DNA of 64,000 nucleotides, taken from the NCBI GenBank assembly GCA_018401435.1, contig JAGYJW010000022.1:40382-104381 (forward strand), in the 5' to 3' direction. Positions 10,844 through 19,446 of this stretch are shown here, in pieces. Position 1 is the first letter of the stretch. Every line of letters starts with the position of its first letter. Made by a program: the position numbers and the translations under genes. The notes under the pieces were generated by a model. The model saw only the letters and a list, made by a program, of their open reading frames with translations, was not told the origin of the DNA and did no database searches. The DNA is from Deltaproteobacteria bacterium (GTDB lineage: Bacteria; Myxococcota_A; UBA796; UBA2385).

Positions 10844-12384
10844 GCCCCTTCCTGCGGTGTGTCGCGCTGCTCTGCCTGCTTCCCGCCTGCGCGTCCACGG
10901 ATATGGCCCTGGACGAAGGCGCCGGCGCCGATGGCGCCTTGGACTCGGGCGCGGAAAATCTGTCCCGCGCCATCCGAATCGACGTGCTGCCCTCGGGGGA
11001 CAGCCCCGTGTTGGCCCAGTCCCGGATATTCGCCGCCGACGCCTGGCAGGCGGTGATCGTGGACCTCCAGCCCACGCTGAGCTGGTCGGGCCAGGTGGTC
11101 GGCTTTCGGGCCACCCCCTATGACATCACCGTGCCCGGTGAGGCCCGGGTGCCGGTGGTGGCCCGGGTTGAGGCCATCGTGCCCGGGCAGCGCGGGGGCG
11201 CCGCGGGCGTGACCGACAGCGACGGCACCTTCTCCTTGCAGCTGCCGGCGGGCGAGGGCTACCGCGTCTCGGTGCTGCCGGACTCCCCTGCCCTGCTGCC
11301 CTTCCTGGTGCTCACCGACCAGTCCTTCGACGCCGACCTGCGCAACCAGGACCTCGACCTGGGCTATGGCCAGGCCGTCTCGGGCCGGGTGGCACAGGAC
11401 GATGGCAGCCCCCTGCCCGCGACCGCCACCGCCTGGCTGGAGCAGCTGCCCACCGGGGTCGCGGGTCCCCGGGCCGTGGTGGACAGCGACGGCTTCTTCA
11501 TGCTGCGGGCCCTGCCCGGCGACTACCGCCTGGTGGTGAGCGGCGCGGGCAGCACCAGCTTCATTCCCACCGTCACCCAGCGCATCACCGTGACCGAAGA
11601 CGGGCCGGTGCGCGCCGATGTCTCCATGGGACGCATCCTGCCCCTGCGGGTGGATGGGCGGGCCCTGGGGGCCGACGGCCGGTCCATGCCCGGCACCGAG
11701 GTGCGCTTCGCCGCGGTGCACCTGCGCGACGCCGAAGGCAGCGCCGTGGTGGCCGCCTCGGTCAACGACCGCGAGGGCACCTTCACCGCCCAATTGCTCC
11801 CCGGCGAGTGGACCATGGAGATCCTGCCGCCCTACGAGCCCCAGGGCGACAGCTCGCCCCTGCGGGTGGAGGGCATCGTGGTGGACGACGCCCCCCTCAA
11901 CCTGGACGCCTACACCCTCCCCGAGCGGGTGCCCGTCGAAGGCGTGGTCTTTTCGGCCTATGGCGACGCGCCCGCGCCCGATGTGTTGGTCACCGCCACC
12001 GAGGCCGACTTTGGCGGCAACGTCTACTCCACCCGCACCGACGCCGACGGGCGCTACCGCTTCGAGGTCACCGACACGGCCCTCGAGGTCAGCTTCTCGC
12101 CCCCCACCAGCACCGAGGCCACGACCTGGGTGTCGGTCGCGGATCCACGCGATCTGGGCAATCTGCGCCTGGCCACCGGCAGCCAGGTGAGCGGGGTGGT
12201 CCGCTTCGAAAATGAGCCTGTGGCCTACTCTCTTGTTGAAATTCGCGACGGGGCGACCGGCGCGCTCTATGCCACCGCCCTGACCGCGACCGATGGCACC
12301 TTCTCGGTCCGGATCGACCACCAGGGCAGCGTCGGCGACGTGAGCCAGCCGGGCCTGGACACGGGGCTGGACACCGGGCGCTGA
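10840..12384 (+). CDS. Lipoprotein with repeated carboxypeptidase-regulatory-like domains
   Basis: 514 residues. MSPFLRCVALLCLLPACAS is a clear lipoprotein signal with Cys in the lipobox LPAC. The mature chain is mostly beta, with several repeats of the pattern TDSDGTFSLQLPAGEGYRV, VDSDGFFMLRALPGDYRL and TDADGRYRFEV. These are typical of carboxypeptidase regulatory-like (CarboxypepD_reg/SdrD-type) folds. It ends in the repeat GLDTGLDTGR. Likely an outer-membrane-anchored surface protein; no enzymatic site is visible. The ATG at 10840 overlaps the previous TGA, so the two are translationally coupled and probably both under the sigma-54 promoter. Confidence 0.8.
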   Translation: MSPFLRCVALLCLLPACASTDMALDEGAGADGALDSGAENLSRAIRIDVLPSGDSPVLAQSRIFAADAWQAVIVDLQPTLSWSGQVVGFRATPYDITVPGEARVPVVARVEAIVPGQRGGAAGVTDSDGTFSLQLPAGEGYRVSVLPDSPALLPFLVLTDQSFDADLRNQDLDLGYGQAVSGRVAQDDGSPLPATATAWLEQLPTGVAGPRAVVDSDGFFMLRALPGDYRLVVSGAGSTSFIPTVTQRITVTEDGPVRADVSMGRILPLRVDGRALGADGRSMPGTEVRFAAVHLRDAEGSAVVAASVNDREGTFTAQLLPGEWTMEILPPYEPQGDSSPLRVEGIVVDDAPLNLDAYTLPERVPVEGVVFSAYGDAPAPDVLVTATEADFGGNVYSTRTDADGRYRFEVTDTALEVSFSPPTSTEATTWVSVADPRDLGNLRLATGSQVSGVVRFENEPVAYSLVEIRDGATGALYATALTATDGTFSVRIDHQGSVGDVSQPGLDTGLDTGR

Positions 12385-12416
12385 CGGGCCGCCACCTCCG
12401 GGTCGGCGCCCGCTGG

Positions 12417-12445
12417 TTGACCCCGCCGCCTCGCCAAGGCTAGGT
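12417..12445 (+). promoter_or_regulatory. Putative sigma-70 promoter of the TPR protein gene
   Basis: TTGACC (12417-12422), a 17-base spacer, then CTAGGT (12440-12445), ending 7 bases before the ATG at 12453. That distance implies a leader of only a few bases or none, so leaderless or near-leaderless translation is possible. Confidence 0.4.
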
Positions 12446-12452
12446 TCGGGCG

Positions 12453-13268
12453 ATGCTGCCCCTGATCCTCACCCTCTGCTTGATGCTGGTGGCGCCCCGC
12501 GCCCTGGCCCAGGCGCCCGAGGAGCCGGCCAGCCCGCTGCTGCCCCTTGGGGTGGAGGAGCCCGATCCCGCCGAGCGCCTGGCCGAGGCCGTGCGGCAAT
12601 ACCAGCTGGGGCAGAGCGACGCGGCCAAGGCCACCCTGGCGGACCTGGTGCTGGAGGAGGACTCCGTGCCCCCGGCCCTGCGCCAGGAGGCCCGCATCTA
12701 TATGGGCGAGCTGCTCTACACCGAGGGCGACAAGGAGGGGGCCGAGCTCTTCTTTCGCAAGGTGCTGACCGAGGACCCCGACCACGTGCTCGACGGCTTT
12801 CGCCACCCGCCCGATGTCTGCGGCTTCTTCAGCTATGTGGCGGCCCTGGTGGACGCCGAAACCGACAGCGCGCCGGCGGTGCCCGTGCCGGTTCCGGTGG
12901 CCGTGCTGCCACCGCCCGCGCCGCTGTCGTCCTGGGCGCCGCTGGGCATCTACCACTTCGGCCATGGCCAGCCGCTGCGCGGCGCGACCTACCTCACCCT
13001 GCAGACCGCACTCACCGGCTTCTCATTCGTCAGCTTTGGTCTGCTGGTGGCCGATCACGGCGCGCCGGCGGGGAGCGACGACTATGCCCGGCTGCTGAAT
13101 CTGCGCACGGCCAACCGCATCACCGGCGTGGCGGCCTTTGCGACCTGGGGGGTGGCCATCCTGGATGCACAGCTGCACTGGCGCCGGAGCACCCGGCTCC
13201 CCCAGGCCCAGCTGGGGCTGCTGCCCGCGCCGGGCGGGGGCGGCGCCCAAGCCCGGCTGCGCTTCTGA
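12453..13268 (+). CDS. Secreted or periplasmic TPR-containing protein
   Basis: 271 residues. MLPLILTLCLMLVAPRALAQ is a standard signal peptide with AxA cleavage. Residues about 40-110 form TPR-like helices (AEAVRQYQLGQSDAAKATLA, then YMGELLYTEGDKEGAELFF). A Pro/Val linker follows, then two hydrophobic stretches near 170-235 that may be membrane helices. The order of signal, TPR, linker and membrane segments resembles proteins linked to envelope secretion or motility in this group, but no family is recognised. Confidence 0.7.
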   Translation: MLPLILTLCLMLVAPRALAQAPEEPASPLLPLGVEEPDPAERLAEAVRQYQLGQSDAAKATLADLVLEEDSVPPALRQEARIYMGELLYTEGDKEGAELFFRKVLTEDPDHVLDGFRHPPDVCGFFSYVAALVDAETDSAPAVPVPVPVAVLPPPAPLSSWAPLGIYHFGHGQPLRGATYLTLQTALTGFSFVSFGLLVADHGAPAGSDDYARLLNLRTANRITGVAAFATWGVAILDAQLHWRRSTRLPQAQLGLLPAPGGGGAQARLRF

Positions 13269-13382
13269 GCGCGGGCGAAGGGTCGCGCGCCGCCCTGCGC
13301 CTCGCGGACCGGCCGGCGAGCCGATAGGGCGTGCGCCCGTCCCTTCGGGGCAGCCGGCGTGACCCCCACGCCTGGAGGCAGC

Positions 13383-15158
13383 ATGGCCTTCCTACGCGTA
13401 CACGATCCCCTTCGGCACAGCACCCAGGAGATCCCGCTGCGAAAGCCGCTGGTGAGCCTGGGGCGCAGTGCGGGCAACGACGTCGTGCTCGAAGATGTCG
13501 CGGTGGGTTCCACCCACGCCAACCTGATGCGCCGGGGGGACCGCTACAGCCTCAGCCTGATGTCCAAGGACGGCGAGGTCTATGTGAATGGGCGCCAGGT
13601 GCTCAAAGCCGACCTGGCCTATGGGGATCGGCTGCTGGTGGGCCGCTTCGAGCTCACCCTGCTGGAGGGCGAGCCCGCCCCCGCCGTGGCCCCGGGCGGG
13701 GGACCGCCGCCGGTGGACGCCCTGGCCAAGCTGGTCGAATTCTCGGCCACCCTGATGCGGGAGGAGCAGCCCGAGAAGCTCTTCAAGAAGCTGCTGGAGT
13801 CCGTGGTCGAGCTCACCCGGGCCGAGAAGGGCTTCGTCATCGTGCTGCGCGACGGCGAACGCCAGCTCGCCGCCTCCCACAATGTCGGCAAGGAGACCCT
13901 GGACATCTCGCGGGTCAGCGACACCATCATCGACCAGGTCATCTCCGACCGCCGCGCGGTCATCGTCAGCGACGCCATGGCCGACCGCAAATTCGGCCGG
14001 GCCCGCAGCGTGGTGGACCTCAAGCTCAGCAGCGTCATGTGCGTGCCGCTGATCTTCCGCAATGACGTGCTGGGCGTGCTCTACCTGGGCAATGACGCCA
14101 TCACGGGGCTCTTCACCGAACAGGATCTGGAGCTGCTGCAGGTCTGGGCCAGCCAGGCCAGCCTGGCCGTTCACGCCGCCTTGATGCTCAACGAGCTCAA
14201 GAGCAGCAACCGCAACCTGCGCGAGCAGCTCCGCCGCAGCAGCCAGGGCGACATCATCGGGTCCAGCCCGCCGATGAAGAAGATCTTCCGGATGATCCGC
14301 AAGGTGGCCCCCACCGACCTCACCGTGCTGGTCCTGGGCGAGACGGGCACCGGCAAGGAGCTGGTCGCCCGCGAGCTTCACCGGCTGAGCGACCGGGCCA
14401 AGCAGCCCTTCGTCAGCATCAACTGCGGCGCAATCCCTGAAAACCTCCTGGAAAGCGAGCTTTTCGGCCATAAGAAGGGCGCATTCACCGGGGCGGTGCA
14501 AGACAAGATCGGCCGCTTCGAGGCTGCCAACAAGGGCACCCTCTTCCTGGACGAGATCGGCGAGATGCCCATGCCCCTGCAGGTCAAGCTGCTGCGGGTG
14601 CTGCAAGAGCGGGTGATCGAGCGCGTGGGCGACCTGAGCGCCCGCCCCGTGGACATCCGGGTGGTGAGCGCCACCAACAAGGAGCTGGAAGAGGAGATCC
14701 GCGAGGGGCGCTTTCGCGAGGACCTCTATTACCGGCTCAACGAGGTCAGCGTGAGCCTGCCGGCCCTGCGGGAGCGCGGCGACGACATCCATGAGCTGGC
14801 CCGCTTCTTCCTGGCCAAATACGCCGACCAATATGGCTCTCGGGCCCGTGGCTTCACCAATGAGTGTGTATTGGCCATGTTGGGCTACTATTGGCCCGGC
14901 AACGTCCGCCAGCTCGAAAACCGCCTGAAGAAGGCCGTGATCATGAGCGACCGGGCCCTGCTCAACGCCGACGACCTGGGCATTCAGGCCGGCGACAAGC
15001 GCAGCGTGCAGGATCTGGACCACGCCACCGAAGACTTCAAGCGCCGCTATATTCGCGAGGTGCTGGAGCTGAACAACTGGAACAAGGCCCAGACCGCCCG
15101 AGACCTGGGCGTAGACCCCCGCACCATCTTCCGATATATCGAGAAGATGGAGGATTGA
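13383..15158 (+). CDS. FHA-GAF sigma-54-dependent transcriptional activator
   Basis: 591 residues with four parts. An FHA domain (about 1-95; LGRSAGNDVVLED, STHANL) reads phosphothreonine. A GAF domain spans about 115-280. The AAA+ sigma-54-interaction domain has Walker A GETGTGKELVARE near 319, GAFTGA near 366, and LFLDEIGEMP. A Fis-type helix-turn-helix closes the chain (WNKAQTARDLGVDPRTIFRY). The intact GAFTGA loop says it can remodel sigma-54 holoenzyme. FHA input suggests control by Ser/Thr kinases, several of which are in this window. The ATG at 13383 follows a weak GGAGGCAGC site. Two perfect sigma-54 promoters lie in the same window; a direct link is inference. Confidence 0.95.
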   Translation: MAFLRVHDPLRHSTQEIPLRKPLVSLGRSAGNDVVLEDVAVGSTHANLMRRGDRYSLSLMSKDGEVYVNGRQVLKADLAYGDRLLVGRFELTLLEGEPAPAVAPGGGPPPVDALAKLVEFSATLMREEQPEKLFKKLLESVVELTRAEKGFVIVLRDGERQLAASHNVGKETLDISRVSDTIIDQVISDRRAVIVSDAMADRKFGRARSVVDLKLSSVMCVPLIFRNDVLGVLYLGNDAITGLFTEQDLELLQVWASQASLAVHAALMLNELKSSNRNLREQLRRSSQGDIIGSSPPMKKIFRMIRKVAPTDLTVLVLGETGTGKELVARELHRLSDRAKQPFVSINCGAIPENLLESELFGHKKGAFTGAVQDKIGRFEAANKGTLFLDEIGEMPMPLQVKLLRVLQERVIERVGDLSARPVDIRVVSATNKELEEEIREGRFREDLYYRLNEVSVSLPALRERGDDIHELARFFLAKYADQYGSRARGFTNECVLAMLGYYWPGNVRQLENRLKKAVIMSDRALLNADDLGIQAGDKRSVQDLDHATEDFKRRYIREVLELNNWNKAQTARDLGVDPRTIFRYIEKMED

Positions 15159-15163
15159 AGGCT

Positions 15164-15646
15164 GTGTTTCGCCGGACCCTCCTCCTCCTGCTATTGGCCT
15201 TGGGCGCCACACCGGCCCAGGCCGGCACCGAGGCCTATGCCCCCCGGCTGAAGCTGCCCGACACCATGCAAGGCTATGCCCAGGACCTGGTGGGCGAAGA
15301 CGCCGCCAACCGGGTGCTGGCGGCCCGGGCCTTGCGGCGCCGCATCAAGGTCGAGCTGCGGGGCTTGCGCGGCCCGGCGGGCAGCGTGTCGCGCATGGAG
15401 GCCCTGGCCGATCTGGCCGACTACGACAACGTGGTGGCCCCGGCTTGCATCGAGGGCCTGTCGGTGGCCAACACCCGGCGGCCCTGCGCCGACATCCTTC
15501 GCATGTTGGAGACCCGGGACGCCTTGCCCGCCCTGGCCGCCGCCCGGGACGCCGAGCCCCGCAAGGGCGTGCGCCGCCGCCTGGATCGCGCCCTGATCAG
15601 CATTCAGGCGGCCCATGGGGTCGAGCCCGAGCGGGCCGCGCCATGA
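15164..15646 (+). CDS. Small secreted HEAT-like protein
   Basis: 160 residues from the GTG at 15164, which lies 9 bases after GGAGGA and gives a clean signal peptide (MFRRTLLLLLLALGATPAQA). A TTG at 15155 overlaps the previous stop but has no room for a ribosome site. The mature part is helical and Arg/Ala-rich with a two-helix repeat pattern (LADYDNVVAPACIEGLSV, ILRMLETRDALPALAAARD) like HEAT or PBS-lyase repeats. Two Cys could pair. It ends in an ATGA overlap with coaE. Function unknown. Confidence 0.6.
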   Translation: MFRRTLLLLLLALGATPAQAGTEAYAPRLKLPDTMQGYAQDLVGEDAANRVLAARALRRRIKVELRGLRGPAGSVSRMEALADLADYDNVVAPACIEGLSVANTRRPCADILRMLETRDALPALAAARDAEPRKGVRRRLDRALISIQAAHGVEPERAAP

Positions 15647-16242
15647 GGACCATCGGCCTGACCGGCGGCATCGCCTGTGGCAAGAGCACCGTGGCCGCCT
15701 TGTTGCGCGAGCGCGGCGTGCCGGTGCTGGACGCCGACCAGGTGGCCCGGGCGGTGGTGGCCCCGGGCAGCCCGGGGCTGGCGGCGGTGCTGGCGCGATT
15801 CGGGCCGGCGATTCAGGCAGCCGACGGCAGCCTGGACCGCAAGGCGCTGGGGACGCTGGTCTTCCAGGATGAAGGCGCACGGCGCGATCTCGAGGGGATC
15901 ACCCACCCGCTGATCTTTGCTGCCATGCAGGCCTGGCTGGCCGAACAGGCGGACCAGGGCGCCCCGGTGGCGGTGGTCGAGGCCGCCCTGATGGTGGAGA
16001 CCGGGTCCCACCGGCGCTACGACGCCTTGCTGGTGGTGGCCGCCAGCCCCCCCGTACAAGAGGCGCGGCTGATGGCCCGGGAGGGCATGGACGCCGCCAC
16101 CGCGCGGCGCTGGATCGCCTCCCAGGCCCCCCTCGCAGACAAGGTGGCCCTGGCCGACGCCGTCATCTGGAATGATGGCGACACGGCCGCGCTGAGGGCG
16201 GCGACCGAGGCCGCCTGGCAGGCCCTCAGTCGAAGTGGATGA
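15643..16242 (+). CDS. coaE: Dephospho-CoA kinase
   Basis: 199 residues. It phosphorylates the 3' hydroxyl of dephospho-CoA, the last step of CoA synthesis. Walker A is GGIACGKST (residues 8-16), followed by GVPVLDADQVARAVV, the conserved THPLIF, and EAALMVETG; the C-terminal region ends normally. The ATG lies in an ATGA overlap with the upstream HEAT-like gene. The last 17 bases overlap the end of apt on the other strand. Confidence 0.95.
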   Translation: MRTIGLTGGIACGKSTVAALLRERGVPVLDADQVARAVVAPGSPGLAAVLARFGPAIQAADGSLDRKALGTLVFQDEGARRDLEGITHPLIFAAMQAWLAEQADQGAPVAVVEAALMVETGSHRRYDALLVVAASPPVQEARLMAREGMDAATARRWIASQAPLADKVALADAVIWNDGDTAALRAATEAAWQALSRSG

Positions 16243-16759
16243 GGCTCTGGATGGGCACGTCGCCCAGGCGCTTGCGCCCGTCCAGAAAGCCCAGCTCCAC
16301 CACAAAGAGGCAGCCCACCACCTCACCGCCCAGCTGACGGCAGAGGTCGATGGTGGCCGCGGCGGTGCCGCCGGTGGCCAGCAGGTCGTCCACGATCAGC
16401 ACGCGGTCACCGGGCTTGAGGGCGTCGGTGTGCAGCTCGAGGGTGGCCGAACCATATTCGAGGTCGTAGCTGACGGACTTGGTGCGGTAGGGCAGCTTGC
16501 CGGGCTTGCGGGCGGGCGCAAAGGCCGCGGACAGCTCCATGGCCAGCGGGGCGCCAAAGAGGAAGCCGCGGCTCTCCATGCCCACGACCACGTCGATGTG
16601 CTCGCCTGCATATTCTTCGGCGAAGGCATCGACCGTGGCGCGGAAGAGCTTGGGATCGGCCAGCAGGGGGGTGATGTCCTTGAACATGATGCCCGGCTTG
16701 GGGAAGTCGGGGATGTCGCGGATGGCCGCACGAAGCCGCCGGTCCAGGTCCTTCTTCAT
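16226..16759 (-). CDS. apt: Adenine phosphoribosyltransferase
   Basis: 177 residues from the ATG giving MKKDLDRRLRAAIRDIPDFP. An upstream ATG at 16783 would add eight poorly conserved residues. Hallmarks are PKPGIMFKDITPLL near the N-terminus, VVGMESRGFLFGAPLA, and the PRPP-binding VLIVDDLLATGGTAAA. The enzyme salvages adenine to AMP in the cytoplasm. It is monocistronic and convergent with coaE. Confidence 0.96.
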   Translation of the reverse strand: MKKDLDRRLRAAIRDIPDFPKPGIMFKDITPLLADPKLFRATVDAFAEEYAGEHIDVVVGMESRGFLFGAPLAMELSAAFAPARKPGKLPYRTKSVSYDLEYGSATLELHTDALKPGDRVLIVDDLLATGGTAAATIDLCRQLGGEVVGCLFVVELGFLDGRKRLGDVPIQSLIHFD

Positions 16760-16824
16760 GGGGACTCCAGGGTAGGGGCGCATCCTATACCAGCCCCTGG
16801 CCCCGCGCGGTTAGCGGGTGCGGC

Positions 16825-17499
16825 ATGAAGGACAGCCCACCCGCCGCGCCCACCGACCGCCACGCTCACCTCTCCAAAGAGCTGGAGGCCTTCCTGGACC
16901 GCCTGGGGGGGGAAGACACGACCATCGGCGCCCTGATCACGATCATCGGCGATCGCGGCTTTGGGCTGCTGCTGCTCATCCTCAGCCTGCCTGCGGCCCT
17001 GCCCCTGCCAGCCCCCGGCTATGCCACGCCCTTTGGGCTGATCATGATGCTGCTGGCCACCCAGATGATCCGCGGGCGGGTGATGCCCTGGGTGCCCGAT
17101 CGCGTCGCCCAGCGCCGGGTGCCCTTCAGCCTGTTGCGTTTCAGCGTCAAGAACGGGCGCCTGCCGCTCAAGGTGGTGGAGCTGATCATCCGCCCCCGGC
17201 TGCGGGGCCTCTCGCGCAACCGCCTCTTCCTGGCGTTGGTGGGGGGGACGGTGCTGGTGATGGCCAGCTTCATGGCCCTGCCCATCCCGCTGACCAACAC
17301 GGCGCCCAGCTTCGTCATCTTTGTTCTTGCGGCCGGCATTCTCGAGGAGGACGGCCTGGTGCTGCTGGGGGGCATCCTGCTGGCACCGGTGGCTGCGGCC
17401 ATCGCCGGGCTGGCCATCTACACGGCGGTCACGCTGGGGCCCGAGGCGGTCGAGACCACCGTCAAGCCGCTGATCAAGGGCTGGCTGGGCATCGCCTGA
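16825..17499 (+). CDS. ExoD family membrane protein
   Basis: 224 residues. After a soluble N-terminus (LSKELEAFLDRLGGEDTTIG) come about five hydrophobic segments (GFGLLLLILSLPAALPLP, GGTVLVMASFMALPIPLTNT, VIFVLAAGILEEDGL, VAAAIAGLAIYTAVTL). The ExoD family is named after a Rhizobium exopolysaccharide and alkaline-stress gene; its molecular function is unclear. It is divergent from apt and convergent with the His-tailed mini-gene. Confidence 0.82.
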   Translation: MKDSPPAAPTDRHAHLSKELEAFLDRLGGEDTTIGALITIIGDRGFGLLLLILSLPAALPLPAPGYATPFGLIMMLLATQMIRGRVMPWVPDRVAQRRVPFSLLRFSVKNGRLPLKVVELIIRPRLRGLSRNRLFLALVGGTVLVMASFMALPIPLTNTAPSFVIFVLAAGILEEDGLVLLGGILLAPVAAAIAGLAIYTAVTLGPEAVETTVKPLIKGWLGIA

Positions 17500-17500
17500 G

Positions 17501-17514
17501 GCCGGGCGCCCGGC
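17501..17514. terminator. Perfect GC palindrome between convergent genes
   Basis: GCCGGGCGCCCGGC directly after the ExoD stop, in the 23-base gap before the convergent His-tailed gene. It can form a short stem but has no U-tract, so a terminator role is only possible. Confidence 0.3.
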
Positions 17515-17522
17515 GGCGGCGC

Positions 17523-17738
17523 TCAGCCCTTGTGGTCGTGGTCATGGCCGTGGTCGTGGGCCTTGTCGGCCTCGTCTTTCATCTTGGAGTAGAGGTCCCG
17601 CTTGGGCTCGAAGATGGCGGCGGGGGCGTCCGAGGAGGTGTCGGCGAGGCCCGAGACCAGGCGCTGGCCGAATTTGCCCATGAGCTTGGTGGCGGCGCGG
17701 CGGACGGCGCGCTTCAGGATGCGGGTGGCAGCGGCCAT
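17523..17738 (-). CDS. Small protein with His/Asp-rich C-terminal tail
   Basis: 71 residues from the ATG at 17738, which has GGAG 8 bases upstream; an earlier ATG at 17774 lacks this. The N-terminus is basic and helical (ATRILKRAVRRAATKLMGKF). The chain ends KAHDHGHDHDHKG, a likely divalent-metal (Ni, Zn or Co) binding tail. No family was recognised. Confidence 0.55.
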   Translation of the reverse strand: MAAATRILKRAVRRAATKLMGKFGQRLVSGLADTSSDAPAAIFEPKRDLYSKMKDEADKAHDHGHDHDHKG

Positions 17739-17871
17739 GGCGGCTCCGACAAGAGGGGGAGATGCCGCCAGCATAGGGCGACGGCGCGGTCGCGCAAGGG
17801 GGGCCCGCGCCTCCCCTGCCGGCGGTGGGCGTTAGGCGACCGGGTCCCCCTCCCCCCGCCTTCGCGTCGGA

Positions 17872-19446
17872 ATGCCTGTGTTTCAGCCCCTTCGTCCCGT
17901 GCTGCGCGCCCTTGTGGCCGTCGGCGTCGCCCTGGTCCTCCTCCTGATCGCCGCCCGTCCCCGGCCCGCCCAGGCCCTCGATCCATCTTGCGACAACCCC
18001 CAGGACGCCGCCCGATCGCTGCTGGATTGGTTGCAGCCCGATCGCTGGGATCCAAAGGCGGCGGCCCGCTGCCTGGGCATGGCGGATGGTGACCCCAAGA
18101 AGGCCGCCGAGACGGCGGTCAAACTCAAGGAGGTGCTGGATGCCCGGGGGCTCTATGTGCCGGTGACCGAGATGTCGCTGGACCCGGACTACCGGGACGA
18201 CCGGGGCTTGCACCGGGCGGTGCCCCTTGCCTCCTTCCCCCTGCTGGCCTTGGTGAAACGGGATGGGCAATGGGTATTTTCGCGTGACATCGTGCAGGCG
18301 GTGGACCCCCTCTATGACGAGACCTTTTCGGGGCTGAGCGGGCAGGTGCAGAAACGGGTGCCGGGAGCATGGGACCGCAGGGTGCTCAATGTGCGCACCT
18401 GGCAGTGGATCTCCTTGGGGCTCCTGCTGGGGGTCGCCCTGCTGCTGGGTCTGCTCGCCCAGATGGTCTTTGCCGACCAGGCCATCCGCTTTGCCCGGCG
18501 GGCCCATATTCGGCTCAACCCCAAGGTCATCGCCGGCATGCGCGGGCCGATCTCGGCATTTCTGGTGGGCACGGTCTTCATCTGGGGAGTGCCCGATCTG
18601 CGCTTGGGGGTGCAGGCCAGCCGCATCTTCCTCTTTGCGGCCAACACCCTGGCCAGCTTCGCGGCGGTGCTGGTGCTGGTGCGCCTGGTGGACCTGGGTG
18701 CGGACTACTTTGCCAAGCAGGCCGCCGACACGCGCAGCAAGATGGACGACCAGGTCATCCCGCTGGTGCAGCGCGCCCTGAAGGCGGGGGTCTGGTGCGT
18801 GGGCGTGGTCTTCGTCGTGCAGAATATGGGCGTGGACGTGGGGTCCTTGATCGCCGGGCTGGGCATTGGGGGGCTGGCCTTCGCCCTGGCCGCCAAAGAC
18901 ACGGTGGAGAACCTCTTCGGGTCCTTGACCATCTTCACCGACCGGCCCTTCCAGATCGGGGACTGGATCGTGCTGGATGGGGGATTGGAGGGCGTTGTCG
19001 AAGAGGTCGGCTTTCGGTCCACCCGCATTCGCACCTTTCACAACTCGGTGGTGAGCGTGCCCAATGGCAAGCTGGCCAGCTCGCGAATCGACAATATGGG
19101 CCAGCGCCGCTACCGTCGGGTGAAGACCAGCCTGGGGCTCACCTACGATACGCCGCCCGCGCGCATTGACGCCTTTCTCACCCGCGTTCGCGCCTACCTG
19201 CGGGCAAACCCATCGGTGTGGAATGGCACCTGCGAGGTGCGTCTCAACAACTTCTCGTCCAGCTCCTTGGACGTGCTGCTCTACTTCTTCTTGGATGTGC
19301 CGGATTGGAGCCACGAGCTGGCAGAGCGGGAGCGCTGCCTGCTGGCCTTGTTGGAGATCGCACAAGAGCTGGGCGTGTCCTATGCCTTCCCCAGCACCAG
19401 CCTCTATGTCGAGAAGCTGCCCGAGGGCTTCGCCGCCGCCGGCTGA
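17872..19446 (+). CDS. MscS family mechanosensitive channel
   Basis: 524 residues. A signal-like N-terminus (VAVGVALVLLLIAARPRPAQA) leads to a periplasmic domain of about 130 residues, then several membrane helices. The MscS core has the pore helix GLGIGGLAFALAAKDTVENL and the beta-domain signature FTDRPFQIGDWIVL, followed by VEEVGFRSTRIRTFHNSVVSVPNGKL. It ends with a cytoplasmic alpha/beta domain. It releases solutes on hypo-osmotic shock. The extra periplasmic domain makes it longer than the 286-residue E. coli MscS. The last 43 bases overlap the convergent DUF255 gene. Confidence 0.93.
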   Translation: MPVFQPLRPVLRALVAVGVALVLLLIAARPRPAQALDPSCDNPQDAARSLLDWLQPDRWDPKAAARCLGMADGDPKKAAETAVKLKEVLDARGLYVPVTEMSLDPDYRDDRGLHRAVPLASFPLLALVKRDGQWVFSRDIVQAVDPLYDETFSGLSGQVQKRVPGAWDRRVLNVRTWQWISLGLLLGVALLLGLLAQMVFADQAIRFARRAHIRLNPKVIAGMRGPISAFLVGTVFIWGVPDLRLGVQASRIFLFAANTLASFAAVLVLVRLVDLGADYFAKQAADTRSKMDDQVIPLVQRALKAGVWCVGVVFVVQNMGVDVGSLIAGLGIGGLAFALAAKDTVENLFGSLTIFTDRPFQIGDWIVLDGGLEGVVEEVGFRSTRIRTFHNSVVSVPNGKLASSRIDNMGQRRYRRVKTSLGLTYDTPPARIDAFLTRVRAYLRANPSVWNGTCEVRLNNFSSSSLDVLLYFFLDVPDWSHELAERERCLLALLEIAQELGVSYAFPSTSLYVEKLPEGFAAAG

